Assembly: GCA_030633145.1 (NCBI GenBank)
Contig: DAOVTM010000265.1
Coordinates: forward strand, 1 to 5,832
Source of the DNA: Desulfobulbaceae bacterium
GTDB taxonomy: Bacteria > Desulfobacterota > Desulfobulbia > Desulfobulbales > Desulfobulbaceae
Direction: 5' to 3'
Length of the DNA stretch: 5,832 nt
Position 1 is the first letter of the stretch; every line of letters begins with the position of its first letter. A program made the translations under genes and the position numbers. Positions 1 through 5,799 of this stretch are shown here, piece after piece. The notes under the pieces were generated by a model that was not told the DNA's origin, ran no database searches, and worked only from the letters and a program-made list of their open reading frames with translations.

Positions 1-493
1 CTGCTCTCACAGCAGCAAAAGGACCTATGGCAAACGTTGTGCCTGCGCCAAATAACCTAGTTAGTCCTGTTTTTTTGTCTCTAGAAAAAATGTCCTGCCA
101 GACATATTGTCCCATCATCCAGAGGGATGCCCGGTTATCATACGAGTCTGTGATCCGCACAGTGTTACACTTACCATAAACCTCTGCTTCTTCAATATAT
201 TTCTCATTAAATATCTCCAAGCCAATTGCCGGTGCAAATTGAAAACTACTGATGGTCATTTTATCTGTATTTGTGGACGAACCTTTTTCTCTATTGTATT
301 GTGCCTCTACTACTTTTTCGCATTCATTATCATTATCAGGGCATGCTTCCAATTTTCTCCTCAAGTCATTGTCCTTCATCGCCAAAACATTGTCATTATC
401 CTTCGCCAAAACACTGTTCAACGGTGTCATCCATAAAGCAACTATCGCAAGAAAAAAACAACTTACTATTATTCCAGGGTAAAGACGATGCAT
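1..493 (-). CDS. Exported protein of unknown function, 3' end outside the window
   Basis: Reading the minus strand from the ATG at 493-491 gives 164 uninterrupted codons to the window edge, so the gene is partial and its C-terminus lies to the left. A GAGGAG ribosome binding site sits six bases before the ATG, which fixes the start. The product opens with a classic Sec signal peptide: short basic MHR, hydrophobic core at about residues 7-21, then a likely signal peptidase I site at VLA-KD (residue 30/31). The mature part begins with an acidic Asn/Asp-rich stretch (DND three times within 30-56), has Cys51, Cys57 and Cys109, and then a strand-like region with VRITDSYDNRASLW (112-125) and a GPFAAVRA motif (157-164). 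The latter part recalls small periplasmic or outer-membrane beta-rich proteins of unknown function, but that is memory-based and weak. It diverges from the rightward operon, so co-regulation through the shared spacer is possible. The reading frame is convincing; the function is unknown. Confidence 0.82.
   Translation of the reverse strand, partial: MHRLYPGIIVSCFFLAIVALWMTPLNSVLAKDNDNVLAMKDNDLRRKLEACPDNDNECEKVVEAQYNREKGSSTNTDKMTISSFQFAPAIGLEIFNEKYIEEAEVYGKCNTVRITDSYDNRASLWMMGQYVWQDIFSRDKKTGLTRLFGAGTTFAIGPFAAVRA
365..412 (-). repeat. Imperfect 24-bp tandem duplication inside the exported-protein gene
   Basis: Two adjacent 24-base units (389-412 and 365-388) both begin GTTTTGGCGA on the minus strand and continue with a GA/AT/AC-rich half. 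They encode VLAKDNDN and VLAMKDND. The unit includes the predicted signal-peptidase recognition residues (V-L-A), so the duplication places two possible cleavage sites eight residues apart. It keeps the reading frame. Confidence 0.6.
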
Positions 494-499
494 GGTTAT

Positions 500-505
500 C
501 TCCTC
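500..505 (-). promoter_or_regulatory. Strong Shine-Dalgarno of the leftward exported-protein gene
   Basis: On the minus strand the bases read GAGGAG, followed by a six-base spacer (ATAACC) and ATG at 493-491. This near-consensus site and ideal spacing are the main reason for accepting the leftward frame as a real gene. Confidence 0.8.
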
Positions 506-639
506 AGTAGAAAGCATAGAAAAAAACATCAACAGACAATATCAAACAAAATAAAATAAGAGCGATAAAACAAGAAGCCGGTAATGGTGTCGTATTCTTG
601 ACTGCCTTATAGAACACAGCGACAGTCCTGAAGTTTTCC

Positions 640-680
640 TCGACTAATTCCTGTTTTACCGATCAACTTCGACTACTTCC
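640..680. repeat. Two direct copies of TCGACTA(A/C)TTCC in the divergent spacer
   Basis: The 12-mer at 640-651 recurs at 669-680 with one mismatch (11 of 12). The copies are 29 bp apart start to start, close to a whole number of helical turns, so they would lie on a similar face of the DNA. This arrangement fits a pair of regulator half-sites in the shared promoter region, but no known regulator's consensus is recognised. Confidence 0.35.
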
Positions 681-745
681 ACAGAAGGTCACAGGGTTTG
701 CAAAGAAAATAAAATGTAGCCTGCAGCAACCCCTCTTATTAAGCA

Positions 746-761
746 TGCAAATTTAAAACCA
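746..761 (-). promoter_or_regulatory. Possible sigma-54 (-24/-12) promoter for the leftward gene
   Basis: On the minus strand the bases read TGGTTTTAAATTTGCA. The GG and GC dinucleotides that define sigma-54 promoters are present with the canonical spacing, and the -12 element TTGCA is a good match, but the -24 element matches only TGG of TGGCAC. Transcription would run toward the exported-protein gene with a leader of roughly 240 bases. A chance match in AT-rich DNA is quite possible, and no activator site was identified. Confidence 0.2.
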
Positions 762-796
762 GAACAACATGTACTCAACAATTAATATTTCCAACC

Positions 797-810
797 TTTT
801 TTTTTTTTTT
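797..810. repeat. Homopolymer run of 14 T upstream of the transporter operon
   Basis: Fourteen consecutive T lie about 75 bp before the permease start codon. No GC-rich hairpin precedes the run, so it does not look like an intrinsic terminator. Runs of this length are prone to slipped-strand length change and, located near a promoter, could alter spacing; they are also a common place for sequencing error. Confidence 0.75.
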
Positions 811-884
811 CCAGGCTTACGAACAGGCACTAACTAACAATTTCTCCCCTAACTACCCCTTTTTTATGGAACATTTTTCCAGAT

Positions 885-1754
885 ATGGTACATAAACAGA
901 GACAGGCTACACCAACAATCCTTCAAACATATCTATACAACGTGCAACAAACTGAAAATACTACTTTACTACAACCTTTTGCCAGCCTCGGCAACCGGTT
1001 CCTCTACCTGCTCACCGACCTGGGACGGATGGGGATTTTCCTGATGAATGCTTTGGCAGGCATATTCCGGCAACCGTTTCGAGGTCGAGAAGTCCTCAAA
1101 CAACTGCGTTTTATCGGAGCCGGTTCCATTGCGGTAATCTTCTTCACTGCTCTCGCCTCCGGTATGGTGCTGGGGCTGCAGGGCTATTATTCGCTCCATA
1201 AATTCGGTGCTGAGGGAATGCTCGGCTCGGCTGTTTCCCTGACCCTGATCATGGAATTGGGTCCTATCCTGACCGCTTTGATGGTTACAGGCCGGGTCGG
1301 TTCAGCTATGTGTGCGGAAATCGGCATCATGCGCATCTCCGAACAGATTGATGCCCTGGAGTGCATGGCCATTGATCCCTTCCGTTACCTGATATCCCCC
1401 AAGGTGCTGGCAACCCTGATTTCGGTTCCCCTGCTCACAGCGATGTTTGACGTGGTGGGTATTTATGGCGGCTACCTGTCCGGGGTCAAACTGATGGGAG
1501 TCAGTTCCGGGGCCTTTTTCAACGGCATGATGCTCAGTGTGACCAACCATGACATCCAGATAGGGATCATTAAATCCTTTGTCTTTGCTCTGCTCCTGGT
1601 TTGGATAAGTTGCGGTCGGGGTTATTTTGTCCTCCAGATCCGAGGGGTCGGATTTGGTGCTGAAAGTGTCAGTAAGGTGACTACCCAAGCCGTGGTCATG
1701 TCCTCCATTTCGGTGCTGATCGTTGATTACCTTCTTACTGCGGTACTCCTGTGA
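885..1754 (+). CDS. mlaE: MlaE-type ABC transporter permease (phospholipid transport)
   Basis: Integral inner-membrane permease of the MlaE/YrbE/Ttg2B family, which in Gram-negative bacteria forms a dimer that moves phospholipid between the inner membrane and the MCE-domain partner. The 289-residue product has the family signatures in order: an amphipathic N-terminal stretch with LGRMGIF (46-52), a first membrane segment at about 78-98, the conserved ELGPILTALMVTGRVGSA loop/helix (124-141), the diagnostic EQIDALECMAIDP motif (153-165), and further membrane segments at about 171-197, 228-246 and 268-289. Length is slightly above the usual ~260 because of a ~35-residue polar N-terminal extension. 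ATG 885 is the first start after an in-frame stop at 831-833; it lacks a good Shine-Dalgarno, the leader being pyrimidine-rich. Its stop overlaps the ATG of the ATPase gene (TGATG), so the two are translationally coupled. Family assignment is firm; the exact substrate and the gene symbol rest on homology only. Confidence 0.93.
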   Translation: MVHKQRQATPTILQTYLYNVQQTENTTLLQPFASLGNRFLYLLTDLGRMGIFLMNALAGIFRQPFRGREVLKQLRFIGAGSIAVIFFTALASGMVLGLQGYYSLHKFGAEGMLGSAVSLTLIMELGPILTALMVTGRVGSAMCAEIGIMRISEQIDALECMAIDPFRYLISPKVLATLISVPLLTAMFDVVGIYGGYLSGVKLMGVSSGAFFNGMMLSVTNHDIQIGIIKSFVFALLLVWISCGRGYFVLQIRGVGFGAESVSKVTTQAVVMSSISVLIVDYLLTAVLL

Positions 1755-2554
1755 TGCAAACCCAAGAAAAGAGCGCGACTTCAGCGCAGCCCGCCATCCA
1801 GTTCATCGATGTTGAAAAGTCTTTTGGCGATCCTGGGCATCGACACAGGGTACTGCACTCCATCAGCTTCAAGGTTCCCAGAGGTAAGACCACGGTCATT
1901 GCCGGAGGCAGCGGCCAGGGCAAGAGCGTAACCCTTAAACTTATTTTGGGTCTGCTCAGGGCGGACAGCGGCCAGGTGCTGGTGGATGGACAGGACGTAA
2001 CCAACCTGTACGGACGAAAATTGCGGGCCATGCGCACCCGCTTCGGAGTCCTCTTCCAGGGTTCGGCTCTATTTGACTCCCTTTCCGTGTTTGAGAATAT
2101 CGCCCTCCCCCTGCGGGAACGCACCAAACTTACTGAAAAGGAGATCAAGGAAAAGGTACTCAACACCCTGGATCAGCTTGACCTCACCGGTCACGAGCAA
2201 AAATTCCCTGCCCAGCTCAGCGGGGGCATGAAAAAACGGGTCGGCCTGGCTCGGGCCCTGCAGCTCGACCCTGAGTTTGTTCTCTATGACGAACCCACCA
2301 CCGGCCTTGATCCGGTCATGTCCAGGGAGATCTATCAGCTATTTGAACGTACCCAGGCACGACTGGGATATACCGCAGTTATTGTCAGTCATGACATCCC
2401 CAAGGTGTTTGACCTCGCTGATCAGATTGTCCTGCTCAACAAGGGTGAGGTGGATGCCTTTACCAGCCCTGAGGAGATCAAACATTCTCAGAAACCGTAT
2501 ATTCGTGAATTTGCCGAGATGACTATGGGTGACTATAGGAAAACTTCTCAATGA
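1754..2554 (+). CDS. mlaF: MlaF-type ABC transporter ATPase
   Basis: Cytoplasmic nucleotide-binding subunit that should drive the adjacent MlaE-type permease. All ABC motifs are intact in the 266-residue product: Walker A GGSGQGKS (51-58), Q-loop Gln102 in LFQGSALFDSLSVFENIALPL, signature LSGGMKKR (155-162), Walker B ending in LYDEPTTGLDP (catalytic Glu180), and the H-loop SHD (His213). The FQGSALFDSL and LSGGMKKRVGLARAL wording is typical of the MlaF/Ttg2A branch rather than of other importers. The start is ATG 1754, sharing bases with the permease stop; the codon before it, GTG 1751, is an equal alternative adding one residue. The 3' end overlaps the cyclase gene by 26 bases. The expected next gene, mlaD with an MCE domain, is missing. 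Confidence 0.93.
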   Translation: MQTQEKSATSAQPAIQFIDVEKSFGDPGHRHRVLHSISFKVPRGKTTVIAGGSGQGKSVTLKLILGLLRADSGQVLVDGQDVTNLYGRKLRAMRTRFGVLFQGSALFDSLSVFENIALPLRERTKLTEKEIKEKVLNTLDQLDLTGHEQKFPAQLSGGMKKRVGLARALQLDPEFVLYDEPTTGLDPVMSREIYQLFERTQARLGYTAVIVSHDIPKVFDLADQIVLLNKGEVDAFTSPEEIKHSQKPYIREFAEMTMGDYRKTSQ

Positions 2555-4301
2555 TCGTTGTCGGCTTGCACAGGATGGTTCCTTGAGTAACAGCTCACAG
2601 CAGACTTCTCCTCATCTTGAAGGGGTAGAATCCCTGAAACCATCAGGCCGCAAGAACTATATCCGCTTGCTGCTCCAACAGGCACTAAAACTGTTTGATG
2701 CCAAATCCGCTGCAATTGTGTATGGCTCCGATGCCAGCCACAAATCATTCCTGCCAACCAGTGAATGGGATCGGGCGGTTATCGGTCATGTTGATGGAAA
2801 AGGATTACAGGGGTTTGCCCTCCGCTATTTCGGCACAATGATTATCCGGGTAAAAAAACTCTCCCCAATCCTGCTGCACACCGTTGACGAGCAGGGACAC
2901 AAAAAAGAAACAGAAGGGATTATCCCTCATATTTTACGGAGCTACGCCGCCTTTTACAAAACAGGCATTAACGTCCTGATCGTTCCCGATATTGCGGAGC
3001 AAGTTCAAGTGTCAACCAGTGAATTTCTCCACCTGAAGACGTATTCCTATAATGGCTCTGAATTCTCAGAACCAGCAGAAAAGCTGATGACCACCCTGAG
3101 CATTGTCCGCTCCTTTGATGCCAAAAACTTTCTCGGGGTACTTATTCCTGATTGCGGCCTGCTGGTCATTAACACTGCTGACAATGACCTGGTTCATGTG
3201 GAGAACGGTACTTTCGTCAGGGAGCAGGAGTTAAGTGAAAAACTTGACATCCTGATCAAATCCATTGAAGACGGTTCTTTGGCGATCCTCTACTGCCTGT
3301 CGGTCAAACAGGGTTCCGAGTTACTGTGGCACAAGGAACGCTCACTCAGAAAGACGGCACAGGATCTAAACAAGAAGGAAATAGCACTCAATCAAAAGGA
3401 AGAAGAGTTGGATCGGCAGCGAGCCTACCTGCGTGCAGTCGGAGGTGTCACTGAAGAACAGCTTAACATGGAACCAACCGAAATCAAAGAGGGAGTCTAT
3501 ACCTTTCTCGACATGGTTGGTTCCACTAAAGTCCGTGAATATTATAATGGGGCTGAGTACTTTTTCCTCACCAACGCCGGTCGGAGAATCATGGTTCAGG
3601 TGGCGCATCATTTTCAATGTCGCCTTGACAACTATATCGGTGATGCTATTCTCATAGAACATGTCTATCTCTTTGACCGAACTGATCAGCATCCTAACCA
3701 GATCAGTTTTCAGGAACGGATTATGATCGTGGTACTCATGCTCAGTACCATCTTCAATGAACTGAGCCAACTTATCCAGGGAAATCATCCAGTGGATCTG
3801 GAACAAAAGGTACCCCGACTGCTGGAAAGAGAACAACAGTCCCTGTCCTACCGGGCTGGTGTTGAGGCTGGCCGAGCCATCATAGGACCCATCGGCACCT
3901 CCGCCCGCAAGATCATTACCGGGATTGGAGAGGCAGTAGATAATGCCTCCAGGCTGGAATCAACCGGAAAACCAAACGCAATCCACCTGAGCAGCAAGGT
4001 GTTCCACCTGCTCAAGAATGGAGTCATTTCTCAAGAGAGCAGACTGTTATATAACATTATAACCAAAAGCGAACCTCGCCCCTGTGATATTTTTGCTCCG
4101 GTCAGATCCCGCCTGCTCGCTGGTGAGAGCCTCTCATTTATTGAGCTGTACCGCTCCATTTTTCCTCCTGCCCCACATGGCTCTGGACGAACGCCAACAA
4201 CCTCTTCTGTTTTCATTAAAATTACGGGTGTCAGTTACAAGGAGTACCATCCAGACTCCACTTATCTCTTATGGCCTGTCAGGCAGAAGGTTGCCTGCTA
4301 G
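2529..4301 (+). CDS. Class III nucleotide cyclase with novel N-terminal region and coiled coil
   Basis: Predicted cytoplasmic signalling enzyme making a 3',5'-cyclic nucleotide. Residues 1-40 are polar; about 41-260 form an alpha/beta region I do not recognise, probably sensory; 262-305 is a charged heptad-like coiled coil of the kind that couples sensors to cyclase dimers; 322-490 is the class III catalytic domain; 550-590 is an unassigned tail. Catalytic landmarks: FLDMVGST with metal ligand Asp328; YIGDAIL with second metal ligand Asp372; GVEAGRAIIGPIG (444-456); and GIGEAVDNASRLE (465-477) with transition-state Arg475. Departures: Asn368 replaces the adenine-selecting Lys, and Asp471 stands at the transition-state Asn position (Asn472 is next door), while Thr464 keeps the second base-contact position used by many bacterial adenylate cyclases. 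cAMP, another cNMP, or reduced activity are all open. There is no membrane segment. GTG 2529 is the earliest start after an in-frame stop at 2520-2522; TTG 2583 has a better-placed AGGA and would remove 18 residues. The 26-base overlap with the ATPase gene implies coupled translation. Confidence 0.85.
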   Translation: MTIGKLLNDRCRLAQDGSLSNSSQQTSPHLEGVESLKPSGRKNYIRLLLQQALKLFDAKSAAIVYGSDASHKSFLPTSEWDRAVIGHVDGKGLQGFALRYFGTMIIRVKKLSPILLHTVDEQGHKKETEGIIPHILRSYAAFYKTGINVLIVPDIAEQVQVSTSEFLHLKTYSYNGSEFSEPAEKLMTTLSIVRSFDAKNFLGVLIPDCGLLVINTADNDLVHVENGTFVREQELSEKLDILIKSIEDGSLAILYCLSVKQGSELLWHKERSLRKTAQDLNKKEIALNQKEEELDRQRAYLRAVGGVTEEQLNMEPTEIKEGVYTFLDMVGSTKVREYYNGAEYFFLTNAGRRIMVQVAHHFQCRLDNYIGDAILIEHVYLFDRTDQHPNQISFQERIMIVVLMLSTIFNELSQLIQGNHPVDLEQKVPRLLEREQQSLSYRAGVEAGRAIIGPIGTSARKIITGIGEAVDNASRLESTGKPNAIHLSSKVFHLLKNGVISQESRLLYNIITKSEPRPCDIFAPVRSRLLAGESLSFIELYRSIFPPAPHGSGRTPTTSSVFIKITGVSYKEYHPDSTYLLWPVRQKVAC

Positions 4302-4309
4302 AGATAGGA
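4301..4309 (+). promoter_or_regulatory. Ribosome binding site that favours the ATG 4313 start of the phospholipase
   Basis: GAGATAGGA lies immediately after the cyclase stop and 3-8 bases before ATG 4313, depending on whether GAGA or AGGA pairs. The upstream in-frame ATG at 4271 has no purine-rich sequence before it, so the shorter protein is preferred. Confidence 0.55.
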
Positions 4310-4312
4310 ACT

Positions 4313-5485
4313 ATGAACGAAAAAGTTAAAAAAATCATAACCTCAACAGGGCCAAAGAAAATACTGACCCTGGACGGGGGCGGCACCCGCGGTTTCATTA
4401 CCATAGAAATTATCGAACATATTGAAACAATGCTGCGCAGAGAATTGAATAAAGACGATTCTTTTGTTCTGTCGGATTATTTTGATTTTATAGCAGGAAC
4501 AAGCATCGGAGCAATAATCGCCAGCCTCCTCTCCTGGGGTCTGCCGGTCAGGGAGATCCGGACTCAGTTTGAAGACATGGGTCCCCTGATGTTTCGCAAA
4601 AACTCCCTCTGGCTTCGCTGGCGCGCCAAGTTCGACAGTGCCAATTTCACCCAAAGCCTGCAAGATTTTTTTGGCCAAGATGCAACCCTGGGTACGGAGA
4701 AGTTAAACACCCTGTTAATGCTGATCATGCGAAACTCTTCCACTGATTCTCACTGGCCAATCACCAATAACCCCTTTGCTCTTTTTAACAATCGCGATAA
4801 CGACGACTGCAATCTTGAGATCCCTCTCTGGCAGTTAATACGAGCCAGTACAGCAGCACCTACTTTTTTTCCACCGGAAAAGATTACCTTGGGCAAGCGG
4901 GACTATTTTTTTGAGGACGGGGCAATCAGCTCCTATAATAATCCGTCATTTCTCGCCTTTTTACAGGCAACAGTTGAACCCTATAATATCAACTGGAAAT
5001 CCGGTGAAAAGGATATGTTCATAGTATCTGTGGGGAATGGGAACAGTCCGGATCAGGAAATCTTCGCCAACCCATTTGGCAAGGGGTTGATTGATAACGC
5101 CAAGTCCATACCGGGCAATCTCCTCTATGCCGCTCTCAATGAACAGGATACCCTCTGTCGTATCTTCGGACGCTGCCTGCTCGGCCATAAACTGGACTAT
5201 GAAATCGGTGATCTTATCAACAGCTCAGGACCCATCTCCCCTAAACTGTTCACCTATCTTCGTTATGACTTTGAAACAACGCAGGATTACCTGAACAAAG
5301 CCGGCATTGGTGACGTTGATATCAAAGTGGTCAATCAGCTGACAGCCATAGACAGTATTGACAAACTACAAAAAGTAGGAAGACATGTCGGCGAGCAATT
5401 GGTCAAGCCGGAACATTACCACCATTTTCTCTTCGACAACTCCCTTTCCTCAAACTTGAAAGCATCTTGCCTGCATAGCAGATAA
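4313..5485 (+). CDS. Patatin-like phospholipase (lipid acyl hydrolase)
   Basis: Serine lipid acyl hydrolase of the patatin family, expected to release fatty acids from membrane phospholipids with a Ser-Asp dyad. In the 390-residue product the oxyanion-hole loop is DGGGTRG (21-27), the nucleophile is Ser64 in the elbow GTSIG (62-66), and the dyad Asp is Asp202 in EDGA (201-204). The order and spacing match the bacterial Pat17-like group that also contains the CBASS effector CapV, but also many housekeeping or unassigned phospholipases. After the core comes a C-terminal region with YLRYDF (315-320) and KVGRHVGEQLV (354-364), common in soluble bacterial patatins. No signal peptide or membrane segment, so it should act from the cytoplasmic side. 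No separate cyclic-nucleotide-binding domain is recognised. ATG 4313 is chosen over ATG 4271 (404 residues, overlapping the cyclase gene) because of the ribosome binding site. It lies 11 bases after the cyclase gene, last in the operon. Confidence 0.9.
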   Translation: MNEKVKKIITSTGPKKILTLDGGGTRGFITIEIIEHIETMLRRELNKDDSFVLSDYFDFIAGTSIGAIIASLLSWGLPVREIRTQFEDMGPLMFRKNSLWLRWRAKFDSANFTQSLQDFFGQDATLGTEKLNTLLMLIMRNSSTDSHWPITNNPFALFNNRDNDDCNLEIPLWQLIRASTAAPTFFPPEKITLGKRDYFFEDGAISSYNNPSFLAFLQATVEPYNINWKSGEKDMFIVSVGNGNSPDQEIFANPFGKGLIDNAKSIPGNLLYAALNEQDTLCRIFGRCLLGHKLDYEIGDLINSSGPISPKLFTYLRYDFETTQDYLNKAGIGDVDIKVVNQLTAIDSIDKLQKVGRHVGEQLVKPEHYHHFLFDNSLSSNLKASCLHSR

Positions 5486-5599
5486 CTTCGACATTGCGAT
5501 ACAATTCAAGACCAAATAGTATCCTCTTTACAATTTAAGGTTAATCGGGTAACCGGCTTTCCCACCCTGTCATAAGAAAGTCAAGCTCCAAATAACATT

Positions 5600-5646
5600 C
5601 TTTTTTCGAGTGTTTTTTGCGTACTTATCCACATGCTCAAAAAAAG
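5600..5646. repeat. Imperfect inverted repeat, possible weak terminator region
   Basis: CTTTTTTCGAG at 5600-5610 is matched by CTCAAAAAAAG at 5636-5646 (10 of 11 complementary, the exception being a G-U wobble if transcribed leftward), with a 25-base loop. A competing six-base stem GTACTT/AAGTAC (5621-5626 with 5643-5648) is followed nine bases later by a run of T. Either could help end operon transcription, but the stems are AT-rich and not typical of a strong intrinsic terminator. Confidence 0.3.
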
Positions 5647-5763
5647 TACCCAAAACCTTTTTTATAGCCTGAAAGATGAAGCCGCTTTTTTAATCCTCGT
5701 TACTACTGGTCATTGAGATATTAATTCCGGAGGTTCATTTAAAGAGTACATTAAACCTGTCAC

Positions 5764-5799
5764 ATTGGATGTCCATTTTATTTTTTAATGGCATCTGAT
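5764..5799. repeat. Long imperfect hairpin in the downstream spacer
   Basis: Arms 5764-5777 and 5787-5799 can form 13 base pairs (two of them G-U if rightward RNA) with one bulged T at 5772 and a nine-base T-rich loop. The core GATG-CCATT pairs perfectly with AATGG-CATC. It lacks a following T run, so it could be a 3' RNA-stabilising structure, part of an element continuing beyond the window, or an operator-like palindrome. Confidence 0.4.

Larger units (their letters stand above)
494..884. other. Divergent intergenic spacer of about 390 bp, no gene
   Basis: This AT-rich stretch separates the leftward exported-protein gene from the rightward transporter operon and must carry the control regions of both. 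No open frame with a credible ribosome binding site is visible on either strand, and no tRNA-like or CRISPR-like structure. Notable contents are listed separately: a direct repeat at 640-680, a sigma-54-like motif at 746-761 on the minus strand, and a T14 run at 797-810. I could not find a convincing sigma-70 -35/-10 pair for the operon. Confidence 0.7.

Noticed and set aside
107..510. Three overlapping rightward open frames of 76-109 codons
   Set aside because: They lie opposite the leftward exported-protein frame, have no ribosome binding site, and their composition is that of antisense shadow; the leftward frame has a start signal and signal peptide.
598..626. TTGACT as a -35 box for the operon
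   Set aside because: No TATAAT-like sequence lies 16-18 bases downstream.
866..895. Nine-residue upstream frame (ATG 866) overlapping the permease start codon
   Set aside because: It has no Shine-Dalgarno and is too short to judge; most likely chance in an AT-rich leader.
2649..3310. DisA_N-type diadenylate cyclase domain in the N-terminal half of the cyclase
   Set aside because: The catalytic DGA and RHR motifs are absent, and the resemblance is only in general alpha/beta pattern.
4313..5485. Calling the patatin a CapV CBASS effector
   Set aside because: The partner is a class III cyclase, not a CD-NTase, and no Cap2/Cap3 genes are present; the shared patatin fold alone does not make it CBASS.
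2529..5485. Calling the cyclase-patatin pair a Pycsar system outright
   Set aside because: Known Pycsar effectors carry a cyclic-nucleotide-binding domain with TIR or membrane parts; none is visible in the patatin, and cyclase specificity is unknown.
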